Shown: in pieces, positions 1-10,190 of the stretch
Layout of the letters: each line of letters starts with the position of its first letter
How positions within the stretch are numbered: the stretch's first letter is position 1
Assembly (NCBI GenBank): GCA_977006965.1
Contig: OZ345382.1
Coordinates: 248,001 to 312,000, forward strand
Reading direction: 5' to 3'
Length of the DNA stretch: 64,000 nucleotides
Source: Phymatolithon calcareum
Taxonomy: Eukaryota > Rhodophyta > Florideophyceae > Hapalidiales
Notes under the pieces: generated by a model
Told to the model about the DNA's origin: nothing
Seen by the model: only the letters and a program-made list of their open reading frames with translations
The model's database searches: none
Position numbers and translations under genes: made by a program

Positions 1-2916
1 ACGGCTTTGATACCCAATTGCAAGATAACACTTCAAATTGAAGCAAAACTGGGGCTTGTTTCCTGTCACATGCTGCTCGGCAAGAAGGAAGGATTCACCA
101 GCCGCTAATACCATATTATTGACTGGCTTGAGACTTCCATCGCTGTGGAAGAGTCCCAGGAACACTTGTCTTAGAGAGTCATTGTTATATGTAGTCTCGG
201 AAAAGCGCTCAAAATAGTTGGCGAGCATCTGAAGATCGATTTCGTTCCCATCACTCAGAGCCCGATCACCGTCCTGATGCAACGACTCAGTGAACTCTCT
301 GGCAGAGAGATTAGAGTCTTTGCTACGCGTGCTCTTCTCAATAGCGGCTTTAAGATACCCGATGTGCTCCAGAAATATCTTAGGCTCACACTTATCGTAC
401 GACAGATATGGTTCGCATTTAGGATTGAGCGAGTGCATCAGTTTCTTCATCTCAAATTGGGCAATCCGCGGCAAAAACGGAGGCCATCCCGTCCAATATG
501 TCAGATTGTATGAAAGTCCAAGTGTTTGTCTAGTGATGCATGTCACAGGATCCGAAATCGTAGACTGGGAGGATTTTTCGCAAAATTCTTCGTGTTTGGA
601 GAACAATCGAGTTGATCTCCAGAGCTTTCGTGCAGAGAGAATGCCCATGAAAGCGTCTTTCCAATCCTGCCAATTGAAAACGAGTTCTCTGGTCTGCAGA
701 ACTGCAGTGATCATTTTCGCCTCTTCGCAGAATGCAAGTTCAACCTGAATCTTCTGCGGTCCCCCAATTGGCGTCAGAGTGCACACATCATTAAACTCTA
801 GAGAAGAGCATGTCTCGCTTTCTGTAGCCAGAGACCCGGACTGGGGACTATCCATTTTCAACGATGGAAATCCAAGGAGAAACAGCATTACAAGCGATGA
901 AGATGCTCGAATGTCTTTTGTTGGGTCTGTAGATTCTTCGCTCACGGTCCACTGGAGCGCAGCCTGAACCTCCCAAAGAAGTCTCATGTTAAAACTCCGA
1001 ATCTGCCCTGCATTTTCTTCCGCCAGATCAGCAAATGACGAGCACAGCTGATTGCTACACATGAACTTGAATGGGACTAGTGACAAATTTGCGTTCCATC
1101 CAGAAACATGGCTTTCGGGATCTCGACGATCAACCCATTCCGCAAAAACGCTCCGAACTGTCTCACCTATACATCCGAGAAATCGAGGCGTCTCATACTT
1201 TAGCAGGTAGTTCGAGTCTGGTGGGCTCAGCATATTGTGTCGGAGTAGACTCATTTCCAAATCAAATTGCTCCTTAAATACAGACTCTGATCTGTTTGGA
1301 GCTCCTTGCGCCGGTTGCACGTGTTCTTGCAGATAACAATGTAGCCTATCCCCAGACTCTAGCGCAATTATGTTGTCGGCGTGAGCGCTAGTCTCAAAAA
1401 TCAGCCTGTTCTGGCCTCGAGTTTTCCACAGGAGAGATGACAAGAATTCTTTCCGTAGCGGAAGCTCTTAGAAGAACTCTGCATAGTCTTTGTCATTGTT
1501 GTATCCCAGTTGATACAAGAGAGTGTCAATTCGCGGGTCTTCCCTTTCCCAGCTTATCAAGCAATTTCCCTCGGACCGTTCAATCACATTTTTGAGGCGA
1601 CTCCAGTCGTCGTCCTCTGTCATAAGGTTTTCATCCATGAACTGAGAATAAACTGCAAGTTGTACTGCACACATATTCTCAACAGCATCACGCTGTGAAT
1701 CTTTGAGCTTGCTTAATGATTCCTTGTGCCAGTCGTCCTTAATGGCATTTCGAATCGTAGATACATAGTTCTTGGTCATGAATGTAGCTGTGGATCCTTT
1801 CATACTGAAGGGAAGGTTCGATATGTTTTTGATGTCAACGGTTGAGCTCCGACACACATCCGGATCTGTACAGACCCTGTGCAATGGTGGGAATAATGTG
1901 ACGAAAGCAGTAGAGGCGCTCATGGAGGTGTTCGAGGGGGCGGCCTCGACAACTCCGCGCGTTGTATGCAAAGTCGCCAAAAAGGCAAGGTTTTGTGATA
2001 CTAGTCGTCTCGCATGGTAGAGTTTCTTCCGTGGATCACTTTCCGCTGAGAGACGCCTAGTCTCCTCGAGCCATCCAGTGCCAAATTTGGCAAGAAATGA
2101 CACAAGCCAGCGAATGGAGCAGTCTCCGGTATTTACCGCCTTCAAGTGCGACGCGACAAAACGAGCGAACCGACTTTCGCGGGCCGGATTGGGAAATTAC
2201 AACTCTGGAAAGAGATCTGCTCTGATTGGTATTTTGCTACCAAAGAACTCATTGTCAATGAGGGTACTGTTTACAACCATGTGATTGTCGATTGTCATCT
2301 TAATTTCATCCGGCGAGAGATTAGATGTGTCTGCTGCAACACGATCTTCCCCTTCCATGACCCTGAAGCATCGCTTGGGGACAGATAGGCAGTGCTCATC
2401 TAACCAGGTGACAAGGCGGCGGACAAAGGTTGTATGGTATCCATCCGATGCTGTTCCATCAGATGTAGAAGATGATGCAACAGGCGTCGATGTACCAAAA
2501 CACCTTGAGAAGATCCACACTGCCTTTTCAGAGCGGACGTATTCGTACCTAGGAGCTGCGTACTCGATCCTCAAAAGACATCTTAAGGCATCAATATTCC
2601 AATTTCTAAACTCGTAGAGTTGAATGAGGCCCCATATTGTCCTCAGAACATGATATGAGTTGAAGAATGTAACGGCGATTGCAGCGGCAGCTTCCTTGTG
2701 GTCACTGTCCCTTATTTGATGAATAATGTAGAAGACAAGATAGCTAAGGGAAAAAAGTGATGCGATAACTTGAAGAATTCCATTGCGACGGGTATCTCTT
2801 ATCGTGGCCCACCTGTCGGTGATGAAATCAAGGGCATGAATGCTTGCAAGTGGAATAAAAGCAGCGACGTAGACCGTGTAGATCAACCACGCCTGGTCTG
2901 CGAACTTGTCAGACAT
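1..2916 (-). pseudogene. Large membrane protein frame with two in-frame TAA codons, open at left edge
   Basis: Reading the minus strand from ATG at 2916, one frame stays open for about 970 codons to base 1, broken only by TAA at 2199-2197 and TAA at 1470-1468. I checked every 60-base line below 1468 and found no further stop. The first 240 residues begin MSDKFADQAWLIYTVYVAAF and contain about four hydrophobic segments, so an N-terminal membrane domain is likely. The remainder is soluble-looking and rich in charged residues. I do not recognise the family. An upstream in-frame TGA supports the ATG. Possibilities are a recent pseudogene, readthrough of TAA, sequencing errors, or two very short introns covering the stops; weak GT/AG pairs exist but would give introns under 70 nt. 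Codon-level continuity on both sides of each stop is the direct observation; function is unknown. Confidence 0.6.
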
Positions 2917-3467
2917 TTGGATGCTCTGATTTCCTGTGCCGCTGGTCCCGTGTCCTCACTCTTCACGAAGTGACTTTAATAGTAACAGGCCCACCCGCAG
3001 AATCTGAGAAAGTTTTTCCCTTCTCGGACATTTTTATTATGTCCACACACTACATTCCACTTCCCCGGTATAACGAAAAAAAGCTGTCCCTTTCCAATTG
3101 ACCTTGGCATCGGACTCCCTCTTGCTCTCACAAATCGTGAAATATTCATGCAATTCTTCTTCCAACGTAACAAGTTCTATGCAATACTCTTAACCGCGCT
3201 GGTTTTGTCCAGATGCCTACCTATGTTTAGTCCAAAATGAAAAACTTTTTCCTCTTCCAAATGACACATATCATATGAGGCGTTTTGTGGAACACCGATT
3301 CGAGTCGCATGAGAAACCCTTGTAACACTCTGGGCATTCCCTATCTCATCGAAATGCCACAAGGCTGAACAGCCTCTTCACTAGATTTGAATAATCCAAT
3401 CACACCTTTCCCCCCACTGCAGCAACGAACATGACACAAAGGTTCATCGCGGGCTACTGCTGCGATA
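2917..3467. other. Intergenic, no gene seen
   Basis: Only short overlapping frames without ATG-supported coding character are present. It lies upstream of the 1-2916 minus-strand frame and should hold its promoter; no clear TATA box is visible. Confidence 0.5.
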
Positions 3468-4756
3468 TTGGCAGATGCTAGGGCGACTCATTATCTGGAA
3501 ACACCTGACGGAGCGTCGCGCTACTGCATGCACACCTGGGCTTTATGCTCCAATATATCTATTACGTGGGACATGAACATCAATTTGAGCTGTTTTCCCG
3601 TAGCCATAAAATACACTATTCTTCTTCCGTTCATAGTGATATTCGAAATTGGTTTCCAGGCCCGAATAACGTGTCGGTGCCACTCCTATGACGAAAGTTG
3701 GGCTCATTTTCGTATACCGTATGCAGGTGGTTGTGCAAAACTTTCCAGGAACATGAAAAGCAAATATCAACGTTCCACATGTTCATTTCGCTTTGTGCGC
3801 ATATCCCTACTATTCCAAATGACCACTGCAGTGGTCATTTGGACTTTGGGGGCGAATTCGAACCATTCCGAACGTTTTAGGTGGTTTTGGCGCCCGAAAA
3901 ATGACCGTTCATAAATAAATATTGCACAAACCATGTTTTTTCATAATTGTGATTACTATGTGCCTTTTAAATGACCACTGTAGTGATCATTTGAAGTTTT
4001 GCGTCAAAACGGACAACTAAAGTAGGCTCAGATGCTCGGCACTGCCAGGTCTCTAGTTCAAGATTGGGGCCGTTTTTAGCTAAACGGACTTCGCGAGCGG
4101 ATAGAACAAGTCACAAGCTACCATCCCTGTTCATTTCATGCTCAACAATGAATTTTGGACGAATTTGTGACACAAAATAGAAAATGACCACTACGGTGGT
4201 CATTTTTTCCAATAGTAGGGATATAGTCGTTCTCCTGCAGGAATGTACAACGATAATCACATTTTCGGTCATTCTGATTACTGCCCCTCACATCACTGCA
4301 TTTGTGATTGTTTCAGTTGAGATCTCAGCTTCGATTTTTGACTTGGACCTCGGTTCGTTAAAATGGAAGCGTCTCGTGTGGCTATCCTTCCTGCTCTCAC
4401 TTGCTATGTTTCTAATATCCTTCTTCGTCAAGAAGATGATATTGACCACAATGTCGGCGATGCGACAATATCTGGGACCGGACCACTATCTCTCCCAGTT
4501 GACGCACATTTACAATGTCATTCCTATCAATTCTGATGACGCAGCCGAAAAGGTTTGCGGCACTTATAAAGAAAATAATGCCAGCTCTTTAAATGAATTA
4601 TCCACACATTTTGTCGTGTCTGTCGGTAACCAGGAGAAGAACGAGTTGCGATGTGGGTTTCTGGACAGATTATGGGAATGGGAAGGAAGTCTGCCAAGCT
4701 ATTTCCTGAGCCAGAACCAGAGATTCACTGATCATCCAGTTTTTGAGGCGTGCTGA
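3468..4756 (+). pseudogene. Membrane-protein ORF interrupted by a MITE
   Basis: Two plus-strand frames, 3468-3914 and 4184-4756, become one frame if the MITE at 3804-4221 and one copy of its TA duplication are removed. The junction then reads from ...CSFRFVR into IVVLLQECTT. The right part has at least two strong hydrophobic stretches (ending near ISFFVKKMILTTM), followed by a soluble tail of about 110 residues. The left part also has one hydrophobic stretch (YTILLPFIVIFEIGF). No ATG starts the left frame at 3468; the first internal Met is about 20 codons in. I do not recognise the protein. It may be a remnant related to the membrane protein at 1-2916, but I saw no clear similarity. Confidence 0.4.
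3804..4221. mobile_element. MITE (Tc1/mariner-like) with TA target duplication
   Basis: The element starts TCCCTACTATT and ends AATAGTAGGGA, perfect inverted termini, with TA immediately outside on both sides (3802-3803 and 4222-4223). The inverted similarity continues inward about 25 bp. Palindromes built on the core ATGACCAC...GTGGTCAT sit at 3815-3842 (28 nt, perfect), 3969-3992 (imperfect) and 4181-4206. No transposase is inside, so it is non-autonomous. TA duplication is the hallmark of Tc1/mariner superfamily elements; the superfamily assignment is inference from the TA alone. Confidence 0.75.
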
Positions 4757-4794
4757 ACCAAATCTCCCCGAGGAGCTCCAGAAGAGATCAGATA

Positions 4795-4985
4795 CGGGCC
4801 GAAATGTCATCCCGGCGGGATAACATATCCCATGTCTCCCGCCGAGGAAAAAAGTGGCCAAATTATTCCCCAAAATTTCATTCCCGTGGGGTGGCATACC
4901 CCATGTCACCCCGCCGGCCGAAAAGAAAAGGGGACGTCTACTACCTCAAAACAGGGCTGATAAGCCGGTTTTCGCCATAAACCTT
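4795..4985. repeat. Dispersed repeat, copy 1
   Basis: About 100-130 bp here, including AAAAAGTGGCCAAATTATTC and CATGTCACCCCGCC, match the reverse complement of 42900-43070 closely. Within the block a motif of the form CATATCCCATGTC is itself repeated in variant form about 80 bp apart. No coding capacity. Confidence 0.7.
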
Positions 4986-4989
4986 CGGG

Positions 4990-5105
4990 ACCGGCCATGA
5001 TTCGAAACCACTCGGTAGTCTCGCGGGCGTGATTTCGCTCCCTCGGGACCAAAATCACGGCCTTCTGACGTCCCTCGAGATTCCTCATCATGGCCGGTCC
5101 CTTCA
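4990..5105. repeat. Inverted repeat with arms GGGACCGGCCATGA
   Basis: GGGACCGGCCATGA near 4990-5003 is inverted as TCATGGCCGGTCCC near 5088-5101, with a second inner inverted pair (GTGATTT / AAATCAC). Probably a fold-back remnant. The rest up to 5342 holds no gene I can support; it includes the 3' flank of the SDR gene. Confidence 0.6.
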
Positions 5106-5342
5106 GGCGATAACCTATACTTCATTCATTTTGCGTATTCTCCTTGTGGGGCTAGCAGCACTTTGAGGGCCTAAGCTTCTTCCTTTCTAATTTATTTATT
5201 GCGCGTTTGACTGCTGCTTGCAAGTCGAAGTCCGGGACGTCGCCAAAGATTGACTCTGGAGTTGGTCGTGTGAAGAACTGTGCCACATGCTACGAATTCC
5301 AGAAGTCGACATCTTTAGTACGAAACTTACAAGCGATATGAT

Positions 5343-6173
5343 TTAGAAAGCCAGTGCAACTCTATCGGCCGGCAATGCTTTCTGCATCTTTTTCGCCAAG
5401 AACGGCATAATAATCCAACTCGGCAGATAATCTATAAGAAATTTCAACAACTTATTCTGCCACCCCGGCGTATGCACATCTCTCTTTCCGAACATCTCCA
5501 AACAGCTCTCAACCACCTCCTGAGCCTCCACCGGCGTCGCCCCAAATTCAGCGTAATCGAAATACTGTTGCACCCTGTCAATAATCTCACTGCTCACTAT
5601 CCCAGGCTCAAACGACATAACGTCCACATTATACTCGGACAATTCGTACCGCAGCGACACAGACAGGGTGCTGACGAAAGCCTTAGAACCTGCATAAAGC
5701 GAAATATAAGGATTCGGACGAGCACTTATAGAACTCACAAACAGAAGGCCGCCCCGTTTACGCTTCGCAAGTCTAATACCGATCAAGCGCGTCAGACAAG
5801 CCACAGCAGTAATGTTCAACGCGATGAGATGCTCAATTTCGTCCAGGGGAAACGTAAGATAGGCGCGCATTCCCTCGATGCCGGCGTTATTCACAAGCAG
5901 GCCCACATCAAACTGCGAAACGGCTTCGCCGATCCGCTCCGCAGCGCCGGGACGAGCCAAATCGGCGGGAACGACATGCGTTTGCACGGAGTGCGCGCTG
6001 GAAAGCTCGGATGCGAGTGCCTCGAGACGCTCGACGCGTCGCGCGACGAGAATCACATTGAGCCCGCGCTTCGCCAGCGAGCGGCAAAACTGTGCGCCGA
6101 TGCCGGAAGAGGCGCCGGTGACTATTGCCCAAGGTCCGTATTTGTGGACGAATGGGGACACTGGCGAGGCCAT
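5343..6173 (-). CDS. Short-chain dehydrogenase/reductase, 3-ketoacyl reductase-like
   Basis: A 276-residue classical SDR. NAD(P)-binding TGASSGIG lies at about residues 19-26, the adenine-contacting Asp at 71, NNAG at 95-98, and the catalytic Ser147/148, Tyr160 and Lys164 in the order S...YAGSK. The start is ATG at 6173; the frame is open upstream to a GTG at 6200 but lacks an earlier ATG. The N terminus (VHKYGPWAIVTGASSGIG) and the hydrophobic C-terminal segment near LPSWIIMPFL resemble the very-long-chain 3-oxoacyl-CoA reductase / HSD17B12 type and bacterial homologues, so a lipid or steroid carbonyl substrate is possible but not shown. It is intronless. It lies on the same strand as PI4K-beta, but about 1.2 kb separates them, so cotranscription is unlikely. 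Confidence 0.85.
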   Translation of the reverse strand: MASPVSPFVHKYGPWAIVTGASSGIGAQFCRSLAKRGLNVILVARRVERLEALASELSSAHSVQTHVVPADLARPGAAERIGEAVSQFDVGLLVNNAGIEGMRAYLTFPLDEIEHLIALNITAVACLTRLIGIRLAKRKRGGLLFVSSISARPNPYISLYAGSKAFVSTLSVSLRYELSEYNVDVMSFEPGIVSSEIIDRVQQYFDYAEFGATPVEAQEVVESCLEMFGKRDVHTPGWQNKLLKFLIDYLPSWIIMPFLAKKMQKALPADRVALAF

Positions 6174-7416
6174 CTTGCGTTCGACATGTTCGCTCGGCAC
6201 GTAATGGTGGAAGCTCTTTCTCAGCTATGTTCACATGGATCCAATTCCACGTGATTTCCAATGCGGGAGAATGCCTACGTTCCAACTGAAGCACTTAACG
6301 GAAAACAGAGACAGCATGTGCGTGCGCATGGTAGCTGGAATGGAATTTTTTTACAAGGAACAAATCTCTTCGTGCTAAACTGGACACTATTAGAGATGAA
6401 CTACCCTCCCAAAAAACACGCGTTGGAAGGATGGCGACTCACAATGAACAAGGGCGCCTCTGCCTGGGGCAGCCTGAGTGTCGACATTTTGGAAAGAGGC
6501 GCCTCAAAACGGTGCAAAAGCGTGGGCAATGTTCATTTCCAGAAAGCACCAAGAATGAGCAGCAGGAAAATTGAGAAAAATGTCCCTCCCTCATCATTCG
6601 AGTGAGGACCGAAATTTATTTTAGTTTTACCAACGCATCTCAAGACGATTAGGACAACACTTCTCACGAGCCATGAAGACTCATTGCTGTCGTAAATTAC
6701 CCTATTGGCTCCATTCATTAAATACTGTACATGTACGGATTGGATTTCTGTTTAATTGAAGTTCCCTTTGTCAATTCAAATACTGTACGCCACAATAGAA
6801 AAAACTCAAAAACCTACAGTACCCCTCCACTCCACCAATGCTAAAAAAAGATCTCCACCGGGAAAATAACTTCGCCTAAACAGAGCCACGCACCAGATGA
6901 TCGATCTCTCTTTCGACCCTACCCTTGCCGCACGACTATGAGCGCGGCGTTGTTTGCCACGTGCCAAGACGACTGTGCGGACGCCCCGAGTCGTCCATGC
7001 GCGCGGTTATCCACGCGGGGAGGCGAGATTGACATGCCTTACAGTACAGCACATCGAGCACAAGAACTGCACGCGAGGGAGGGAGCAAGGGGGATGCGAA
7101 AGAGCGAAGAGCAACGCTTTAGAGCCTGCGCTTTATTATCACCACTGCTACTACTACCACTACCGTATGTACACAGATGAGAAACAAGACACAATCCCCC
7201 GTTCAGCAACTACGCAAAAACGCAAGGTAAAAATCCAGCCCAGGCCGAACAGAGAACGGAGTGAGCACAGAAAGCCGCCCACTTCGCGTCCATTTCTTCT
7301 TAATACAAAATTGTTCACTGGTTATACTGCACCACCGCGCCAAACATGAGCTACGATATCTACTGCCGACCGCCAGCAATGACCATCGATCGCTACGGAG
7401 TTCTCGACTGCCCACA
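6174..7416. other. Intergenic: SDR promoter side and PI4K-beta 3' flank
   Basis: No supportable gene. TACTGTAC-type palindromes occur at 6723-6730, 6781-6788, 6815-6822 and 7040-7047, a cluster that also appears in other promoter gaps of the window. Short frames around 6261-6605 lack coding character. Confidence 0.5.
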
Positions 7417-9807
7417 CTACTTTGCAATACCCAGAGATAATCGCTGGAATTGATCGTAAGCTCTGGTACTCCAGTTTCCGTTTGCCGATGCGATCAACCG
7501 CGACATCCGCTGTATGCGTTCCCGCTTTGACAGGTCCACACCAAACCGCTCTCGCAAGTTTTCCAGCACGTAGTCGCGACCTTGTAGAAAGCATGGCATC
7601 CCCTCATTGCCAGGATAAGCCACATCCACCATAAGCATAAACTTGTCCGCGTTACGGCACGCCTCCAAGTACCCTTGAATGCAAAGTTTGCGGAAATGCT
7701 TCCAGAGTCCATTCTTGACACCGCCCATTACTTCCACCATTTCATTTGTGAGTTTGAATGGCGCCTTTTCAAACTCCATATTCCCACCAGGAGAATTGGA
7801 GAGGAGGAAACCAAAGTCAATATGAACAATATGTCCCGCGGCATCGATCATCAAATTCCCATTGTGTCGATCCTTAATGTTGAGAAGGTATTGTACCACA
7901 GAATATCCTGCCATGCTATGCACAAAGTTCTTCACTGCACGCCGATAGCCCTGTGACCCGCGACCTCCGAAACGGCCGACAAAATAGTCCTGAAGGGTTA
8001 CAATGTTGGGCGAGTTCTTCTTGATCGAATCAATGGTTTTTGCGTCCACAACCGTCTCCATAAGTCCTGAATCAGAACTAGTGCTGAGGATTTCGTACGG
8101 ACGAAGCCAAAGAGGGAGTTTTGCGCGTTCGAAAATAAACGCAAACTCCTGAATTAGACGCTGTGCGAGCATTTCCTGACGAAGCTGGTCGCGCGCTTTG
8201 ACTATGCACGACACAAGCCGCCAATTCGCCCTGCTCCCGAAAGGCGAACTCTTACGTAATCTTTCGTTCTTCACCGCCCATGGTTCGCCAAGTGCCTTGA
8301 GCAACTCCTCGTCCGGCGGGCGACGGTCGTCAGGGTATTGCGATTCCACGCGGAAAGAACTCTCCCGCTTGATCAAATCACCGTGAGTGGTGGTTACGTC
8401 TGGCGAGAATTGAAACTTTTCGTCAGGACGGTTGGGATTCTTGCCGTCCCCGCCTTCCCGTTGAGAGCCTGGGGTGGGAGACGGTCCGGGAGTACTCATA
8501 CTGCCAATGCGTCGAAGGGGTCCGAATTTGTGATGATCGTCTTCCTCTTTCTCAGGCGTCGCAAGGTCTTCCACTTCAACCACGAGGAGGTACGGTACGC
8601 GCTCCTTCGTCGAAAATACATGCGCTTCTTCGGGGACAATGCGAAGAACGCGATGAGCGCGGCGATCGGTAGGGATGAAGACGTTTTGGGGGATGAAGCC
8701 GTTCAACTTCTCAAGCTCCCTCCGCAGAACATCGCGACGAAGATCGCGGTCGATGGTGAAAAGTCCATTGGAAATATCTGTAAGACATTTGATGAAATCG
8801 AGTTCGGCGTGAAAGGTGTTTGCTCGCTCCCGGCGAGCTTCCAGCCATTGAGAGAGACGGGCTTCTTCGGAAATCTTGAGCACTGGAAAATGAATTTTCA
8901 ATTCATCTGACGTGTTCAGCGCCACTTCACGGATGCTATTCGGTCGACGTGAAGCCGGCGATACGTCTTCGACCACAACGGGGTCAGCTTCCGTTGCGCT
9001 GACAGACGCGGAAGATCCATCCAGAACAGACTCCTCTGGGACAGCATGCAGAGACGGTGGACTAAGAGGGGGCAATGGAAGAGCGCGAATTTCTTTGCGA
9101 ACACCGTTTCTGTTATTGGTCATACCGGCATTACGGAACAGGTCGCCGGGGTCTGCCGCGTTAGTGACGACGCTCTCCATACCTAGAAGCATGGTCATGG
9201 TTTTGTGGTAGCAATCTTGCGGGCCGAGAAACAGACTTGCGGTGAAGTACCACGAGCATTCCAAGGCGAGATGCACAGAGTTCATGGCTTGTTCGTACAG
9301 GAATGACTCGAGCTTCGCCGAGAATTCATTCTTTTGCAAATGACTTGCACCATTGAGACTCATCTCACGAGAACTACTCTTCATTTTCATACTGCCGCTT
9401 TTTCGGTTGCTTCTTCCGCTCATCGGTGTTTCGCGTTCGCGGTTACCGTAAAGTAAAGCATTGAGAATAAAAGGGAGCATATGAAAAAGCGCATCACGAT
9501 TCTTTGCAAGCACATGAAGGTCGGTGGATACATCTGAAAGTTCCGAGTAGATCTTGCCAAGAAGAATAAACTCAGCGTCCGTTGCGCCGCGCCCCTTATC
9601 CGTCCCATCCTTCTTTACAGTAAGGATCTTCTTGAGACGCACCTTGAGTGCATCGCGATTGAGCGCTTTCTTGTGCGGAAAAAGCGCATGTTTTCGCTTC
9701 ACCGGGACCGCGTCGGCATCTCCGACATCCGTGCCACCGGAACCGTGACTAGCGACCTCCCAGTCCTCTAAGTCGCGCGGTGGAGCAAAGCAAGACAGAC
9801 GGAGCAT
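7417..9807 (-). CDS. PI4KB: Phosphatidylinositol 4-kinase III beta (PI4K-beta)
   Basis: A 796-residue, intronless lipid kinase that makes PI4P from phosphatidylinositol, typically at the Golgi. The catalytic domain is at the C terminus: the loop DRHNGN is at residues 646-651 and the metal-binding HIDFG has its Asp at 664, preceded by AVKNFVHSMAGYSVVQYLLN and followed by APFKLTNEMVEVMGG, all typical of type III beta enzymes. The central region around FSAKLESFLYEQAMNSVHLALE is the lipid-kinase-unique helical part. Low-complexity Ser/Pro/Gly segments separate the domains. ATG at 9807 is preferred because the frame upstream to 9888 starts only at TTG. It is divergently transcribed from the DHHC gene across about 380 bp. 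Confidence 0.95.
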   Translation of the reverse strand: MLRLSCFAPPRDLEDWEVASHGSGGTDVGDADAVPVKRKHALFPHKKALNRDALKVRLKKILTVKKDGTDKGRGATDAEFILLGKIYSELSDVSTDLHVLAKNRDALFHMLPFILNALLYGNRERETPMSGRSNRKSGSMKMKSSSREMSLNGASHLQKNEFSAKLESFLYEQAMNSVHLALECSWYFTASLFLGPQDCYHKTMTMLLGMESVVTNAADPGDLFRNAGMTNNRNGVRKEIRALPLPPLSPPSLHAVPEESVLDGSSASVSATEADPVVVEDVSPASRRPNSIREVALNTSDELKIHFPVLKISEEARLSQWLEARRERANTFHAELDFIKCLTDISNGLFTIDRDLRRDVLRRELEKLNGFIPQNVFIPTDRRAHRVLRIVPEEAHVFSTKERVPYLLVVEVEDLATPEKEEDDHHKFGPLRRIGSMSTPGPSPTPGSQREGGDGKNPNRPDEKFQFSPDVTTTHGDLIKRESSFRVESQYPDDRRPPDEELLKALGEPWAVKNERLRKSSPFGSRANWRLVSCIVKARDQLRQEMLAQRLIQEFAFIFERAKLPLWLRPYEILSTSSDSGLMETVVDAKTIDSIKKNSPNIVTLQDYFVGRFGGRGSQGYRRAVKNFVHSMAGYSVVQYLLNIKDRHNGNLMIDAAGHIVHIDFGFLLSNSPGGNMEFEKAPFKLTNEMVEVMGGVKNGLWKHFRKLCIQGYLEACRNADKFMLMVDVAYPGNEGMPCFLQGRDYVLENLRERFGVDLSKRERIQRMSRLIASANGNWSTRAYDQFQRLSLGIAK

Positions 9808-10190
9808 AGCGCCTCGCGGGCGTGTGACGGCGCGGTCGGTCGGGCGGGCGCCAGAGAGCGCGGGGAGAGCGTCTGGTCGGTGCGCCAATGTCGGGCCCCG
9901 AGCGCATCGGGTGGGGGAACGCTGAATGAAGTGCTTGTGTCAGCGCCAGCGGGGCGGGCTGGTGGGTACGTTTTTCGGCGGTCCGGTTGGTTCGATTGGC
10001 GGGCGCAAAGTTATTTAATTCGTGCGTCTCAATCATAATGAGTATCCCTTGTCGTGTCCCATACTGTACGCTATTTTTAACTTACACCGACCGTTAAAAT
10101 TCTAAATTACAATCATCCGCTCCAAATTACCCCCAGAATCTCGCTCTACGTCCCAACGGCTCGCAACCGCCAACGTTGGCACGACGATCG
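9808..10190. promoter_or_regulatory. Divergent promoter between PI4K-beta and the DHHC gene
   Basis: Two genes transcribed outward share this gap. It contains TACTGTAC at 10062-10069 and is GC-rich on the PI4K side and AT-rich near 10070-10130. No TATA box is obvious. Confidence 0.45.

Noticed and set aside
3468-3914. Stand-alone 148-codon gene
   Set aside because: It has no ATG at its start and its end lies inside the MITE; it makes sense only as the left half of the interrupted frame.
5472-6254. 260-codon plus-strand ORF
   Set aside because: Antisense shadow of the SDR gene; no family signature, whereas the minus strand has full SDR motifs.
8338-8910. 190-codon plus-strand ORF
   Set aside because: Antisense of PI4K-beta.
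9808-9888. PI4K-beta start at 9888, and other TTG or GTG starts (6200, 10176, 40914, 55168)
   Set aside because: These non-ATG starts are unlikely in a nuclear gene; an in-frame ATG with family-like sequence follows in each case.
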